DNA from: Ceriagrion tenellum
Taxonomy: Eukaryota; Arthropoda; Insecta; Odonata; Coenagrionidae
DNA: 64,000 bases
Assembly: GCA_963169105.1 (NCBI GenBank)
Contig: OY720642.1
Coordinates: 77,106,716 to 77,170,715 of the forward strand
Reading direction: 5' to 3'
The translations under genes were made by a program, and so were the position numbers. The notes under the pieces are model-generated. The model had not been told where the DNA came from, searched no databases, and saw nothing but the letters and a program-made list of their open reading frames with translations. Of the stretch, positions 35,504 to 46,582 are shown in pieces; position 1 is the stretch's first letter, and every line of letters begins with the position of its first letter.

Positions 35504-35860
35504 AGACAATGAGGCCAATTTGCAGACATATAGGTTGAAATACACCGACGGAGAATGGTGGTTCTCCATGCACCAAGTATGAGCTTGATAAAAATAAAAG
35601 TTCTTGAAATACAAAGGCAGAATCTAATTTGAACAAAATATTGAAATAAAATCGGATTAAATCCTAAAATCAAGTGGTCATTCGGGCTGAAATGTAAGCC
35701 GTTACTGCCTATAACGTTGCTGTATTCACATTTCCTAAAACCATGAAATATCATATGTTTAAGTAGATAAAACCGAAACAAAATCTAAAGTTAAAATAGC
35801 TAAAAGTTAAAATAATCAGATCAGTCAAAAAATCAATAAAGAAAAAATCAATCGTCTTGA
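35504..35860 (-). other. Probable spineless intron, upstream side
   Basis: A+T-rich sequence; long minus frames that run on from the exon into this stretch cross the splice acceptor and are not coding. Confidence 0.5.
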
Positions 35861-36150
35861 CCAGAACCGAGGGCCCCGGATTCGACTCCCAGTCAAGGCG
35901 AATGACTTTTCCATCTCCAGGCTTTTGAACTTCTGTTTATTCGTGGGTGACCTCGTAAAGGTATTACCAAAGGTAGTCCCAATATCCTCAAAATTTGCTT
36001 CATGTAATATGTGATTAGTACATTCTCTGATCGCAGTTTCAGAATAAAAGAATTACTAGCAGTAACCTTGACTTACTTTCGTACACCGCTCTGGAGTGCC
36101 GAGTTCGAACCTCGTCAATACTAAGGTGGTCGACAATTCATGCGTCTGCC
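35861..36150 (+). repeat. tRNA-like SINE fragments, two B-boxes
   Basis: GGATTCGACTCC at 35878-35889 and GAGTTCGAACCTC at 36101-36113 both fit the polymerase III B-box, each followed by short G/C-rich then A/T-rich sequence. They could be two separate SINE insertions or head and internal repeat of one. A-boxes are not clear. Confidence 0.35.
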
Positions 36151-36947
36151 CTGATGAGATGTATAGAAATGGAAGGACAAAAAAGCGTTACTGGGCAAAT
36201 TCAGAGATGATGAAGACTGTAGAATTATGAAAAGTATAGATGTCACCATTCTGCGTGGTAGTTCAAGGAAATATTTTAACCATTATGAGGATGTTAGAAT
36301 TCACATTATGCTATATGAAATGGATTAGTTTTGGTTTCAATACGCCCAAAACCTAAGTATAAGAGTAGAAAGTTTTACAGTCCAGTTAGGATATTTCTAG
36401 ACAAATTTTCAACGAAAATAATTTGAAAACAGGGCACCGAGCACTCATTCATCATGGTGATGGACTAATTACGGGCGACCACCAAGTTGGGTGGATCATA
36501 TTATTGTAAATAAATATGTTTCACTTTCTTCCTTCTGAATGCTATCCATTTTTTTTCAAATTTGTGACCGGGACCAAATATCGCAGAGCTAGACTGTGAG
36601 GAGTGATGTGTTGCTTAGATGGAGATGTTCTTTTGAGCTAGGTCAGATTTGGGTCTGCGCTGTTCTTAGGTGTGTAACATTCAGTTGATAATATGGCCTC
36701 TTATGAATATTCGTTCCCGCTGTAAACCTACATTATGCTGGAGGTAAGATTTTGCCCATTGTAGAGGAAGAGTTAACATTGTACAATACAATATAATACA
36801 GCACATCAAGGAGTCTTCTGACATGAAACTATTATTCCAATAAGTAATTTACCTATATTTGGCGCAGTGCGGGAAATGATTGCTTAAAGGGCCTTGAGGA
36901 GAGCACAAAAAGCCTAAGATTGGTAAAAGCTCTCTTTATTAGGCATA
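36151..36947. other. Spacer, nothing recognised
   Basis: Contains AATACAATATAATACAG-type short repeats near 36785 but no element. Confidence 0.35.
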
Positions 36948-37345
36948 TCATCATCATAGGTCGTTCAATCCTAAGCTTAGTTGACTGCAGCCCTCCATCC
37001 TTCCATATCTAATGCAAGTTCCCTTAATTCCTGTTAGCTCTTCCTATGCACCCTCCTCTTTATTTGGTCCATGAACTAATTCCTGGGTCTTCCTCTGGGG
37101 AATTTTCTCTATATTTTACCTTCAATTATGTTTTTCACAAACCCATTGCGCCTCAGGGTATGCCCAATCCATCTTGTTCTTCTGTCCTGTATCGTATTAC
37201 ATATGGTCATTTCCTCTTCTGTATACAACTCCATTTCTTATTAATCCGTCCATTTTATCTTCAGCATCCACCGGCAACACCATGTTTTGTGGGCTTTAGG
37301 TCTGTCGTGGTCAGCATTTCCAATGCTCCATGCTTCCAATTAGGC
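36948..37345 (-). mobile_element. LINE family B 3' end, copy 4
   Basis: Complement of the family end (TCGTTCAATCCTAAG at 36961) followed, on the minus strand reading upstream, by the LALDREGWR, GRPR, GFVKN, RWIGHTLR, CWRR and EAWSI-like segments. Frames are broken by indels. A copy in opposite orientation to the other family B fragments. Confidence 0.7.
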
Positions 37346-39895
37346 CTATGTTAGCAACTAAATGAGGAACGCTTAAAGGGAGTATATTGGTACGGTGGAT
37401 GACGCTGGCAAGTATGGACTCCAGTGCAAAGCGTAGTAGCAGCAATAATCTTATCTTGTCATGTTTACTTTGACAGGCTCCGAGAGGGTTAGCTAAGCTG
37501 CCGGATGATATGGTTTAGAAGGCGTTACATTGGACAAGATTGCAGCAATTAAAGAGGGATTGAAAGGTCGTCTCCGGTAATGGCGGTCCGTGATTGATGC
37601 GGCTTAACCCGTAATTCCTTAAACCGTTCATGATTAGCGAATATTTTTATCAAAGTTTGACACAAAGAAGCGATAGCAAGTAATACGAAGGGACCAGACT
37701 TCGAAAGGAGATCAAGGCCAGAGCGAATGAATGGTTTCACGCGGAGCACGCAGAGAATTGGCTGGGACGCGAAGGACAAAGGAAGAATGGAACAGGACTG
37801 TGAGAACATAAAAAAGGAGAAAAACAGGGTAGGGACTCGGGTGATTACGAACGGTAATGGATACGAAAGGGTGAAAACGGGAAGTAAATGGGAGTTCCAC
37901 GAACGAAACGGAGAGACAGTGACCAGACTACCTCTCGGGTGACATTTACGACCCAAAGATGAGCAGACGTCTTGATTTTATGACCTTTCCGGGGAACGTT
38001 GAAGATTCCGCAAGGTTCACGCCTGAGCGATCACGGAAAAATAAGGGTTTTCCAACAAAATTTTCGGCCAATTTGCCAGTTGCAAATAATTTCATGCAAG
38101 CCTGTACACCGCATGATGGTAATTTTATTCGCAGTATATGGGCACTCAACAGGAAAACTAGCGAAAAATATTTGGACGCTGGTTAGACAAACAATATGAG
38201 CATGAAATTCCATGCACGTTACGAAAGTCAGGGATGCGATTACGGTTTTCCACGCGTACGCTGGCGTAGTCGCTTTTTTCAATTGAGCTGAAGAGAGCAA
38301 AGTCGAGATCGTAATTTTTTCAGTAACTGTCAAGCGTATTAAGTCAGTAGCTTCATTTGATGGAGTATATTCTTAGGGCAGTAACCGTTGGCATTTCCCT
38401 TCTACATTAGTTTCCGTTATTGCTCACAGTAACGACACCGCGAAAGAAGGAACCAAGATTCCACTCCAGGTTTGCAACGCGCAGGCAGGCCAACGAAAAA
38501 GTTGTGGCTCAGTTTTCCCCCTTGAGGACAAATGATGTTTTCCGTAAGGATTAACGTGTAGAGTTCATAAAACCAATATAATGTTATCAGTTAAAGTCTC
38601 AATACCTCTTCTTGATTAATTCATCCTCCACCAAGGAAGTTTTGGATGCGATTCTTCTACGATACATTAGCTTTTCGTAGGAAATATTTTAACCCAGATT
38701 ATAGATTAGTAGAAAAAGGACAGATAATTCTCAACAAAGGCTAAGACAAAATTAAAAATAAAACAGCAATACTTTATGTAAATCCTAGTACAAATTTTTC
38801 GAAAAACTTTAGTTCGATATTATATCTTAAATTATGCAAACAGTAGAGCAATAGCAACCTGATTTCTGATTTCATCGAAGTATTGCTATCTTAAAGTTTA
38901 TAAGGCGCTGGAGATTAGATTTTTACCAGTACATTAAAAATTACCTACGCTTCTCTTAAATACGCTGTCAATCCGCTGCCATCACTGGTATCTTTTTATA
39001 AAGGGAGCGATTACCTAGTGCTTAAAACAGGAAGAAATAGGACCTGCACCCCCCAAGGCTGAAACTACGTGATTAATTCAGGTTAAGGTATCATTTAGAA
39101 CCCTTTCATCGCGAGACTCGGAGCACGAATGCTGCAAGGAAGAGAATATTGCCATTGATAATGCCCTGAACCCTGGGTGGAACGGTAATAGCTTCGGTGC
39201 AAGACTCTTCTTAAACGTCAGGCTGTGATCGCCAAGGGGTCGACTACATCGGAGAATGAAAAAAACATAAAAATCCCCTGAGGGACGAAACGGTGTAACC
39301 CTTCACGATTCTTGCCCCCAAAGCATATCACATATATGGACAGGACTAGGAAGTGTAAGGCTCACGTGGAACCCTTCCTCATTCGAAGCAATAGCTTTCG
39401 ATTTTAAAGAGAGCGAATGAAATGAGGCACACATAAAGGATGAAGAAAAACCCGAGGAGACCAGGTTGCCTCCCACCATTTAATTCCCACAGAGGGAGAA
39501 GGAGAGAAAAAAACATCCCCTTATTCCAATCCCCTCCGTTGAATATGGGTTTCGAAAACGATCTCCGACCGAAATTTGGAATGGCACCAAATGTGAGTTA
39601 TCAAGAGGATGGGAGAGGGTTGTGGACGGAGGGTTTGGCTTGGGCTTGATGTGGGTCTGTGTTTCGGGTGAGGATTAAATGGGGGAGGAGAAGAATATTT
39701 GGTGGGGGATTGAGAAAGAAGAAAGGGGTTCTCGGAATTTGTTGGTAAGAACGGTGGTGATTCTTCGATCATTATGAGAATATTATAGTGGGCGGAGAAC
39801 AACTTAACATCGATTGGCTGAGAATAAGCTGCGCGGGGAAACAGAGACCTCGGTAGCGCTGTGGAAGGACGATGTTACGATTTCAACAGCACGTT
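37346..39895. other. Unique-looking sequence with a purine-rich patch
   Basis: 2.5 kb without a recognised exon. 39430-39730 is purine-biased (GAGGGAGAAGGAGAGAAAAAAA, GGGGGAGGAGAAG). Overlapping frames at 37549-38333 on both strands share no domain. Confidence 0.35.
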
Positions 39896-39977
39896 CAAAG
39901 CAGTTTGGACAAGATTGCTCTGATGGCTATCATAGGGACCATAATCAAATTGAATTTTAACAAAAGCAGTTTTATGA
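39896..39977. repeat. Possible T-family left end
   Basis: AGCAGTTTGGACAAGATTGC..GGCTATCATAGGGACCATAATC resembles the left end of T1 (GTAGTTTGAGCGAAATAG..AGTCATAATAGAGACCATATTC). Short and diverged. Confidence 0.25.
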
Positions 39978-40475
39978 AGCCTTAAAACCAACTACTTTCA
40001 GCCAAAGTAATAAACATAAGATTAAGGAAAAGATTTGCAAACTTTTATTTGGAGTGTTGTGCTTTACGAAGCAGAAACATGGACATTCTGGAGGGAAGGG
40101 GAGAAATATCTAGACGGTTTTGAAATGTGACTATGGAGAAGAATGGAAATATTAAAAAGGAGTGATAAAGTTAGAAACGAGGAAGTGCTAGCAAGGATGA
40201 ATGAGAAAAAGAAGATTTTAAGAATAATAAGAAAGAGGAAGGCAAACTGGATGGGACATGTCCTGTGGAAAGATTGCCTGCTGAAAAGAATATTAGAAGG
40301 AAAGATCGAGGGAAAGAGAGGGAGAGGAAGACGAAAAAATAATATGTTGACTGATATTATGAATGGAAGGAGTTACGAAGAGCTGAGGATGGCAGCACAG
40401 GATAGACGAGCGTGGAGGGGGCAGTTTTGTTAAAACCTGTCTGAGGACAGATTCATCTTTGATGGATAGATAAAT
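39978..40475 (+). mobile_element. LINE family C 3' end, copy 2
   Basis: The intact frame 40143-40433 reads RNEEVLARMNEKKKILRIIR, KRKANWMGHVLWKDCLLKRI, LEGKIEGKRGRGRRKNNMLT, and ends AAQDRRAWRGQF. Upstream the FIWSVVLYEAETW segment is in another frame. The end CTGTCTGAGGACAGATTCATC then (ATAA)n matches the copy at 3165-3925. Truncated RTE/L2-like LINE. Confidence 0.75.
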
Positions 40476-40649
40476 AAATATTGTGATATCACTCAAGCAA
40501 ATTTCTTGGTCCTGATATTCATCCTCAAGGCTTTTATCTGAGTTAATTGTTTCACGCCGTTCGCTTGTGAGTATTTTTGGGTTAAGTATTTCTCCGATAT
40601 TATGTAACGAATTATAGACTACATCCGAGCTATTTAGGCATGTTAATAC

Positions 40650-40831
40650 GAAGTATGTACCCGCGCAAGTGCGTGGCTGGACAGATGCGAGGGAAAATTA
40701 GAACAGGATCTATTATATCGCCACGCGTTCATGCACTTGCGCAATTATGGGTGTTTACACGATGCAATTTCAAAGGTGAATATGCTCATGCATCTATTTG
40801 CGCGAGTACATGCACCGTGTAAACCCAATTT
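40650..40831. repeat. Inverted GTGTAAAC/GTTTACAC repeat remnant
   Basis: GGGTGTTTACACGATGCA (40749) pairs with TGCACCGTGTAAACCC (40811). CGCGTTCATGCACTTGCGCA (40723) and TTTGCGCGAGTACATGCAC (40798) are further related segments in opposite directions. It looks like the collapsed ends of an inverted-repeat DNA element; superfamily not assigned. Confidence 0.4.
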
Positions 40832-42184
40832 AAAGAGCAAGAATTTAGAATGTAAAAAATGTCCAATTTGGAAAGTTAGGCTGATTGTAAAATACAAATT
40901 AAACCCAAATTGAAAGTGAATTCCTCTCGGGTTTCCGTCCGAGTTTGGTTCTACATCCACATCTCAGCTCGAAGCCCGGGAAGAATTCACTTCGATTATT
41001 TGTCGGGAAAGATTCACATCCGATATCATAAACCCTAAGTTAGGTTTTCTGGTGTTAAAACAAGGAAGTATAACTCAGATCACTCACACAAAAAAATCAG
41101 AAAACGTAGAGAAATGCTTCAGCGCGCCTTAAGAAAAAAAGACACAACGCCGCTTTTACTCACATAAGTATAATTGAGAAAACATATCGACTGCCCACCT
41201 TTAAATTTCTATAACATACAGTTCGTAAGAATATCTTTGTGTTTGAACGTCTTTCTCAAGTAGCCGTACCACATCCATGGAAAAAGGGCTTCAAATTTGA
41301 GGTCAGTAATATTTTTGAGATAAGTATTGCAAAGAGACTGATACTTCGGTATCATTAAAAAGGGGACAAAATTGTATGCAATAGTGAGTCCTAATTTACT
41401 GAATTTTTTGCGAGTTCATATCCATATAATATGGGTTCAATATTTATAAGAAATATGATTTTGAACAACACAGTTTCATACATCGCTAGGCACCGAACAA
41501 TTGACGAATGAATTGGATATCGAATGAAACCACGCTTCTCATTATATCGTATCTCACATTACATCGCAAGATGGCATACGTATTGCATAGACCGGAGGAA
41601 TAGCACATTTTGTACCACATCGTAATATCTCCAGCAACATATAGCAGTCAATGCGTCGCATTATCGCACAGCCCTATCGCAGAGCATGGGGACGCTAATG
41701 AAAGACAGGGGAAAAGAAACCCATTTGCGTTTATTTCCGGGCACTCACAAGGTTTCAAAATGACCCAAGAGGCAGATCGCATTTGAATGCGGAAAGACGG
41801 TGATCACTGCTCGCACCGCTGTAAAAGCCGAACTTTGCGGGGCCCGTCATTAGCCGGGGAGGGGGATGTAGTAATGGAGGTTAGGAAGGGAGGCTGATCC
41901 CGGTCCCTTCCCTCCTTTAATGGGTGGGAAGGACACGGGTTGAGAAGGGGGAGGGGCGAATTTTAGGCGTCTGAGTTTCTCGGAGACTGTGTCGGTCGCT
42001 TTCGTTCGGCGAGGAAGACGAAGAGAGGAATCGCGAGAGGGAAAGTCGGCGTTGTTCGGCAAACGATCACCTCGAGGGGAATAGCGGGAAGTGCACGGAA
42101 GGAATCACCGCGAGGACTATATATCATTGCCACTTTCTGAGGCGATTACGGGAGTTCGTATATGTTCTTGCGATCCGGATAAGC
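40832..42184. other. Spacer with a TATCGCA-rich stretch
   Basis: 41540-41690 carries the TATCGCA/CATCGCA motif of the dispersed repeat (TTATATCGTATCTCACATTACATCGCAAG). 41840-42060 is GC-richer with short frames only. Confidence 0.35.
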
Positions 42185-42276
42185 CACCGTTGGCTTGTTA
42201 TCAGATTTCCACCCGGGTAGGGAAAAACAATCCCAAACTGGACTTGAACTCGCGACCCTCTAATTAGCACGCGAGA
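42185..42276 (-). repeat. tRNA-like SINE truncated by a LINE tail
   Basis: On the minus strand CGTGCTAATTAGAGGGTCGCGAGTTCAAGTCCAG contains a B-box (GAGTTCAAGTCC, 42254-42243). The SINE body runs to the TTTCCACCCGGGTAGGG region. The tRNA-like head stops exactly where the LINE 3' tail begins (42277). Confidence 0.5.
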
Positions 42277-42395
42277 ACTACATTTATATCTACTTATTAC
42301 CCTGCAAGCCACCACAAAGGTGTTTGGCAAGGAGTGACTTATCACCCACGTGAACTAAAGTGAAGAAATTTACTTTCACCAACAAGCAACACACT
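42277..42395 (-). mobile_element. LINE family A' 3' tail
   Basis: Complement of CTACATTTATATCTACTTATTACCCTGCAAGCCACC then TCACC..GTGAAGAAATTTACTTTCACCAAC: the same 3' UTR and tail as 28990-29122. Only the last ~120 bases are present. Confidence 0.65.
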
Positions 42396-43837
42396 ATCAA
42401 TACATTACAAAATGAATCAATTAATCGATGGTATATGCTTCTTCATTGGCATAGCCACTGTTACGTTCTTCAGTGGGGAAGCGACCGGAAACTAAGATCA
42501 TTCGCCCGGGTTAAGTAAAAGTGTGCAGGATTGCAATGGAAAGTACAATTAAAATATGGGCGAAGGACATAAAACCGGCGCCGGCATAATCCTAACAGCT
42601 AAAGAGATATACAAAGTATTGTTGCGACAGTTGTTGGAATTATTGGAATAAATCCACCAGTCATTAATCCTATATATGCGAGGGTCTTCATAATCACACT
42701 GTCTCAAATATTTTGTCTATTTAAACGCAACTCACGGGTAAAATCCTTACTTGTTGTCCTAAGCATGCGTGTTAATTTGCTCATTTTCAAGAAGGAAAAA
42801 ACAGGGAAATATCCAAATCTTCCAAAACATGTGGCATTTGTTGGTTCCTCAACAAAGGTGCCGAGTCAGAAGATACGGAGGAGGGAGGGAAAAAGCTAAC
42901 AATGCCCAGGGAAAAGTCAGACGTGCGGAACTCAACTGGACAATAGATTTACACGGCATAATTTACAAATTATCACGAGTCCTGACCGGAAATGATAGGC
43001 AGCTGATATGATGAGGTATATGAGATCGAAAAATGAAGAAAATTAACTAAATATTTTATGGTTTCCAGAAATAAGAATCACAGTCGAGTTAGTCGAAGAC
43101 TCGGATTCAAAATAAGGTCCAGTTGGCGTAGACAAGCGAAACACAATGCGCAGAGAAGGTATATAACAGAAGCCGAGCTGCGACGGTGAACTTCATAAAA
43201 GAAGAAGCAATTCTATGAAGACAGCGTGTAAAAAACAAGTGCTCATTAACGACGGTCTGAGAACTCGTTAACTGCGTTCATTTATTTAATTTTGACTGCC
43301 AATCTACAAAGGATGAAAATTGCAAAATTAAAACCACTGTATACTTACGCCGTCATCATATATCTGATAATCATTTTAGTACTGAAAGCTGCCTTCCTTT
43401 ACCAGCTCCCTTGAGTTCTTCCCCTCTTAATTTCTATTCTCTTATCTCTTATCGAATTCCATCAATTCCTGCTCGAAAGATCAAGGTTTTTCTTCGGAAC
43501 AAAGTTAGATTTTATCGCGGCAGTTTACACTAGCCTGCGAATTCTTGGCGGCCCGGATAGAAAGAGAATACAATGCTATCTCCATAAATTTGATAAAAAA
43601 ATGAAAGCTACCACATTGCTTGTGAGCGACTTGATTACCTCTTATACATAGTGCATCGGAAAATATACAGAAATGTAGCAGGGGTGGTGAATCTCCAACA
43701 CATACACAATGCAACTACATCAAATTTTATTTTAAACCATTGTACTTATTATATTTTAGCTACAACGGTAGTGGTTCAACAAGGTACATAATAAATAATT
43801 GCAGTCATAGAAAAGGAAAATTGCTCAATTTAAAGAA
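42396..43837. other. Spacer, no gene recognised
   Basis: Short frames at 42769-43011 (+) and 43505-43714 (-) show no domain. No repeats assigned. Confidence 0.35.
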
Positions 43838-44665
43838 TATGGCTCCCCGCAATAGGTAGCCTCAGTGTGGCACGTTCATGATGTCACAGAAACAGCTGAG
43901 TAAATGACCTCTTGAAAGTAAAGCCTGTTCTTTTTTATAAAAATTGATCCACCTGACATGGCTACCGCGTGCCATTTGGTCAAATATTCATCGATAATGC
44001 TGTCCTCATTCCCATATCACTTCAATTCTTCATATTCCTCAATACTCCGTTACAGAACTGTGGCGATTCCTCCACTAACACTTATGGTTCCCGTGAATTA
44101 ACTACACAACCGATCCATCCAATATGGCCGATTGCGTAATTTAATGGCCTCAATATTCTTCTTGCTGTGGTATCGCATGGCTCCATCCTTACTTTTATCA
44201 ACAGTCTCCAGACTATTGTTAGATGCAGGTGGAGGTATTTACGATCAGATTTAGCTGCATATATACATAATCGCTCGTCACATTGCTGTAATAGATTCGA
44301 TGAGCATTTCTTATTACGATCGGCATTACTTTAATGACTTCATAATAAATATTGAATCCATTAAAATGCGCAATCGGCCTTAATTAATGGATCAGGAGTG
44401 TAGTTAATACACAGGAAACAAGTATTGAGGGAGAAATTGCAGCAGTGACGTAACGAATTATCGAGAAAAATGAAGAATGGAATTGACATCGGAAAAAGCA
44501 CAACATTATTGATGAATGTTTGACCAAGTAGCGCGCTGTAGCCATGTCAGGTGGATCAATTTTAATAAAAAAGAACAGGCTTTTCCTTAAAGAGTTCATT
44601 TTCTTAGCTATTTGTGTGACATCATGAACGTACTACACTGACGCCATCTATTAAGGGGAACCATA
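43838..44665. mobile_element. Long inverted-repeat element, ~300-bp arms
   Basis: Left arm about 43838-44165 and right arm about 44335-44665 are inverted copies separated by ~170 bases. Tips are TATGGCTCCCC and GGGGAACCATA. Internal anchors are ACGTTCATGATGTCAC/GTGACATCATGAACGT, AAGCCTGTTCTTTTTTATAA/TTAATAAAAAAGAACAGGCTT and GGCCGATTGCG/CGCAATCGGCC. No transposase is encoded. If the outermost TA is the target duplication it would be Tc1/mariner-like; this is not certain. Confidence 0.8.
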
Positions 44666-45420
44666 GTTTTTTAAATAGAATTTTTTTTTAATTTTCAAAA
44701 ATTAAAAATACATTAAATTTTCATAATTAAACAATTTGACTATTTTATGATTTCAATTGATAGTTATATAACTTGTAGAATAACTGCCGTTGTCGCTAAA
44801 CAGAAAAAAGTGCCATATTTGAAAATAAAAATTCATCCCTTTTCGTCTTCAGCCCATTACAAAAACATGCTATACAGAAAGTGTTCGTAGAGTTGGTCAT
44901 GGGGAGAAAGACCCTAAAGAGCGCGATCAAAGCGAGTTGAGGAATAGGGAATGCGCAAGGCGGAGGAGGGTGGATATGAATGTGGGGCAGGGGCACTTCA
45001 CGAGGCAATTGGGAAAAGAAGTGGAATAGTAGGGGGGAAATTGGGGGGAGGGAGTGATTCTCCTGTCTGTCTGAAGAGGGAGACGTGGGGAGGTGAGAGG
45101 CAGGGGGGACAAGGAGGGGAGAAAAAGGCCTTCGGAGGAGAAGGGAGGGAAAAGTGGGAAGGCATTACCGTGGCCCGAAATTTCTTTATAATTTGCGTCA
45201 TGGCGTCGGCAATCATATCCAGACTCGGAAGGAGAGAAAAAACTGGAGGAAAGTGAAGGTGGTTTTGAGGAGGTATAAGGCGGTTTGTGATGGGGTGTTG
45301 GAGGGTTAAAAGAGTAAGATACGAATAAATGACAACATGGTGTACAACTGGTTGGTGGGAAATCTAGGAAATGTAGCGAATATGTGCCGGTAAAGTGAAA
45401 TAGTCTAGTATAATTATAGT
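44666..45420. repeat. A+T-rich stretch then a purine-rich tract
   Basis: 44666-44800 is homopolymer-rich A/T. 44940-45300 is G/A-biased on the plus strand (GGGGGAAATTGGGGGGAGGGAG near 45035). Long frames here on both strands (for example 44951-45256) are composition effects. Confidence 0.5.
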
Positions 45421-45589
45421 AATATTCGATACTTATTATTGCTCCCCAATATGATCTATGTAGGCAGCCTCGAATCTTCCCACCCTTAACACGGTCACAA
45501 CCTTCTTCGCTAAAATAGTGAAATAGAGAATTTCAACTTTCCGCAATGTATCCTCAGACGACATACTACCTAACTTTTCTCTCCATTTG

Positions 45590-45877
45590 TAGTATCTTCC
45601 ATCACAGACTGAATACCGACTAAAAACTCATTTAAAATATCCTTTATTCTTGCATTGAAAGTCCCGAACTCGCCTCATTCATCAACATCAGAATGCCTTC
45701 GCGTCCTACCAGATCAAAATCATTACTCACATTCCAACTCCAAGACTATCACTAATTAATCGTTCCCTCTTCTTCCGTCTCTCCTCCTTAATAAATTCAC
45801 TTCCTACTGATATTGATCCCTTTTCCCTATCACCAAAAAACTTCACCAACTTGGCCTCAACCCATCTTTCTTAAAAT
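45590..45877 (+). mobile_element. LINE reverse-transcriptase C-terminus, unlisted frame
   Basis: A frame without a start codon reads HIPTPRLSLINRSLFFRLSS then LINSLPTDIDPFSLSPKNFT NLASTHLS and a stop (about 45725-45877). The pattern P-TPR-SLI-RSFF-RL---W/INSLP is typical of the last segment of I/Jockey/R1-type LINE proteins, where a conserved N-LP follows. Upstream YRLKTHLKYPLF may belong to the same protein. It is 5'-truncated; its 3' limit is unclear. Confidence 0.45.
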
Positions 45878-46538
45878 AAACCAGGAACCTAGACAGTACC
45901 GACCTTAAATGCCATCACCAGATTCAGTCATTGGCGAAAGCAGAATTTTTCAAAAATATTGCATTTAGCATTAATTTTGACTCATACATTCGCAGAGAAA
46001 ATTCTTAACCTTAGTTCCTTCATCAGAAAAATCACTCGGGAGTTTGGTCCGTAGCATTCCTAGGCTTCCCTACCAATCAAGCCAACCGCTTCATTCCCTT
46101 ATAAATCTTAACTATGGCATCCTTCATAATATGGATGATATAGCCCATTCTTGGTCTTATTCCGTAAATATTTTTGTTAGAAAAAGTAGCCATAGCAATT
46201 AACAATCCCAAATGAATAAATAATATCCTGTTTTGAGATCTCTCATGAACATATGTAAGTGCAGACGGGTTTCCACGTGGAACTTCATTATCAGGTCGAG
46301 ACCTGGGTCGTCTTAAATAAAATTTATGTGAAATAACAAAGTTACTTCATTTACGATATGTAGTTAACTCCATGAAGTCACCCCAAGACTACTGAGTACA
46401 TTTAAGTGCAGGTACTGATAGTGGAAATATTCAAAACAGAGATAAAAGTGTACAAATAAATTAGGGAACAAAATAATAAGTGCACACAATAGGCACAAAG
46501 CCTGTAGCAGAGTCTTCCAGAGGTAGGCGATCCCTAGC
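45878..46538. other. Spacer with a GTCGAGACC palindromic segment
   Basis: CATTATCAGGTCGAGACCTGGGTCG (46288-46312) resembles the right-half signature of foldback FB2, but no partner arm was found. Confidence 0.3.
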
Positions 46539-46582
46539 CTCAAACCTTAAAACTAAGACTTGGCTTAGTTTTAAGGTTTGAG
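46539..46582. repeat. Perfect 19-bp hairpin
   Basis: CTCAAACCTTAAAACTAAG (46539-46557), six-base loop, then its exact complement (46564-46582). It does not end in a T-run, so it is not a terminator-type signal; it may be a small foldback or recent local inversion. Confidence 0.85.

Noticed and set aside
35132..35781. Long frames overlapping the spineless exon in other phases and running past its splice sites
   Set aside because: Shadows of the GC-rich exon; real coding stops at the GTAAGC donor and starts at the CCGCAG acceptor.
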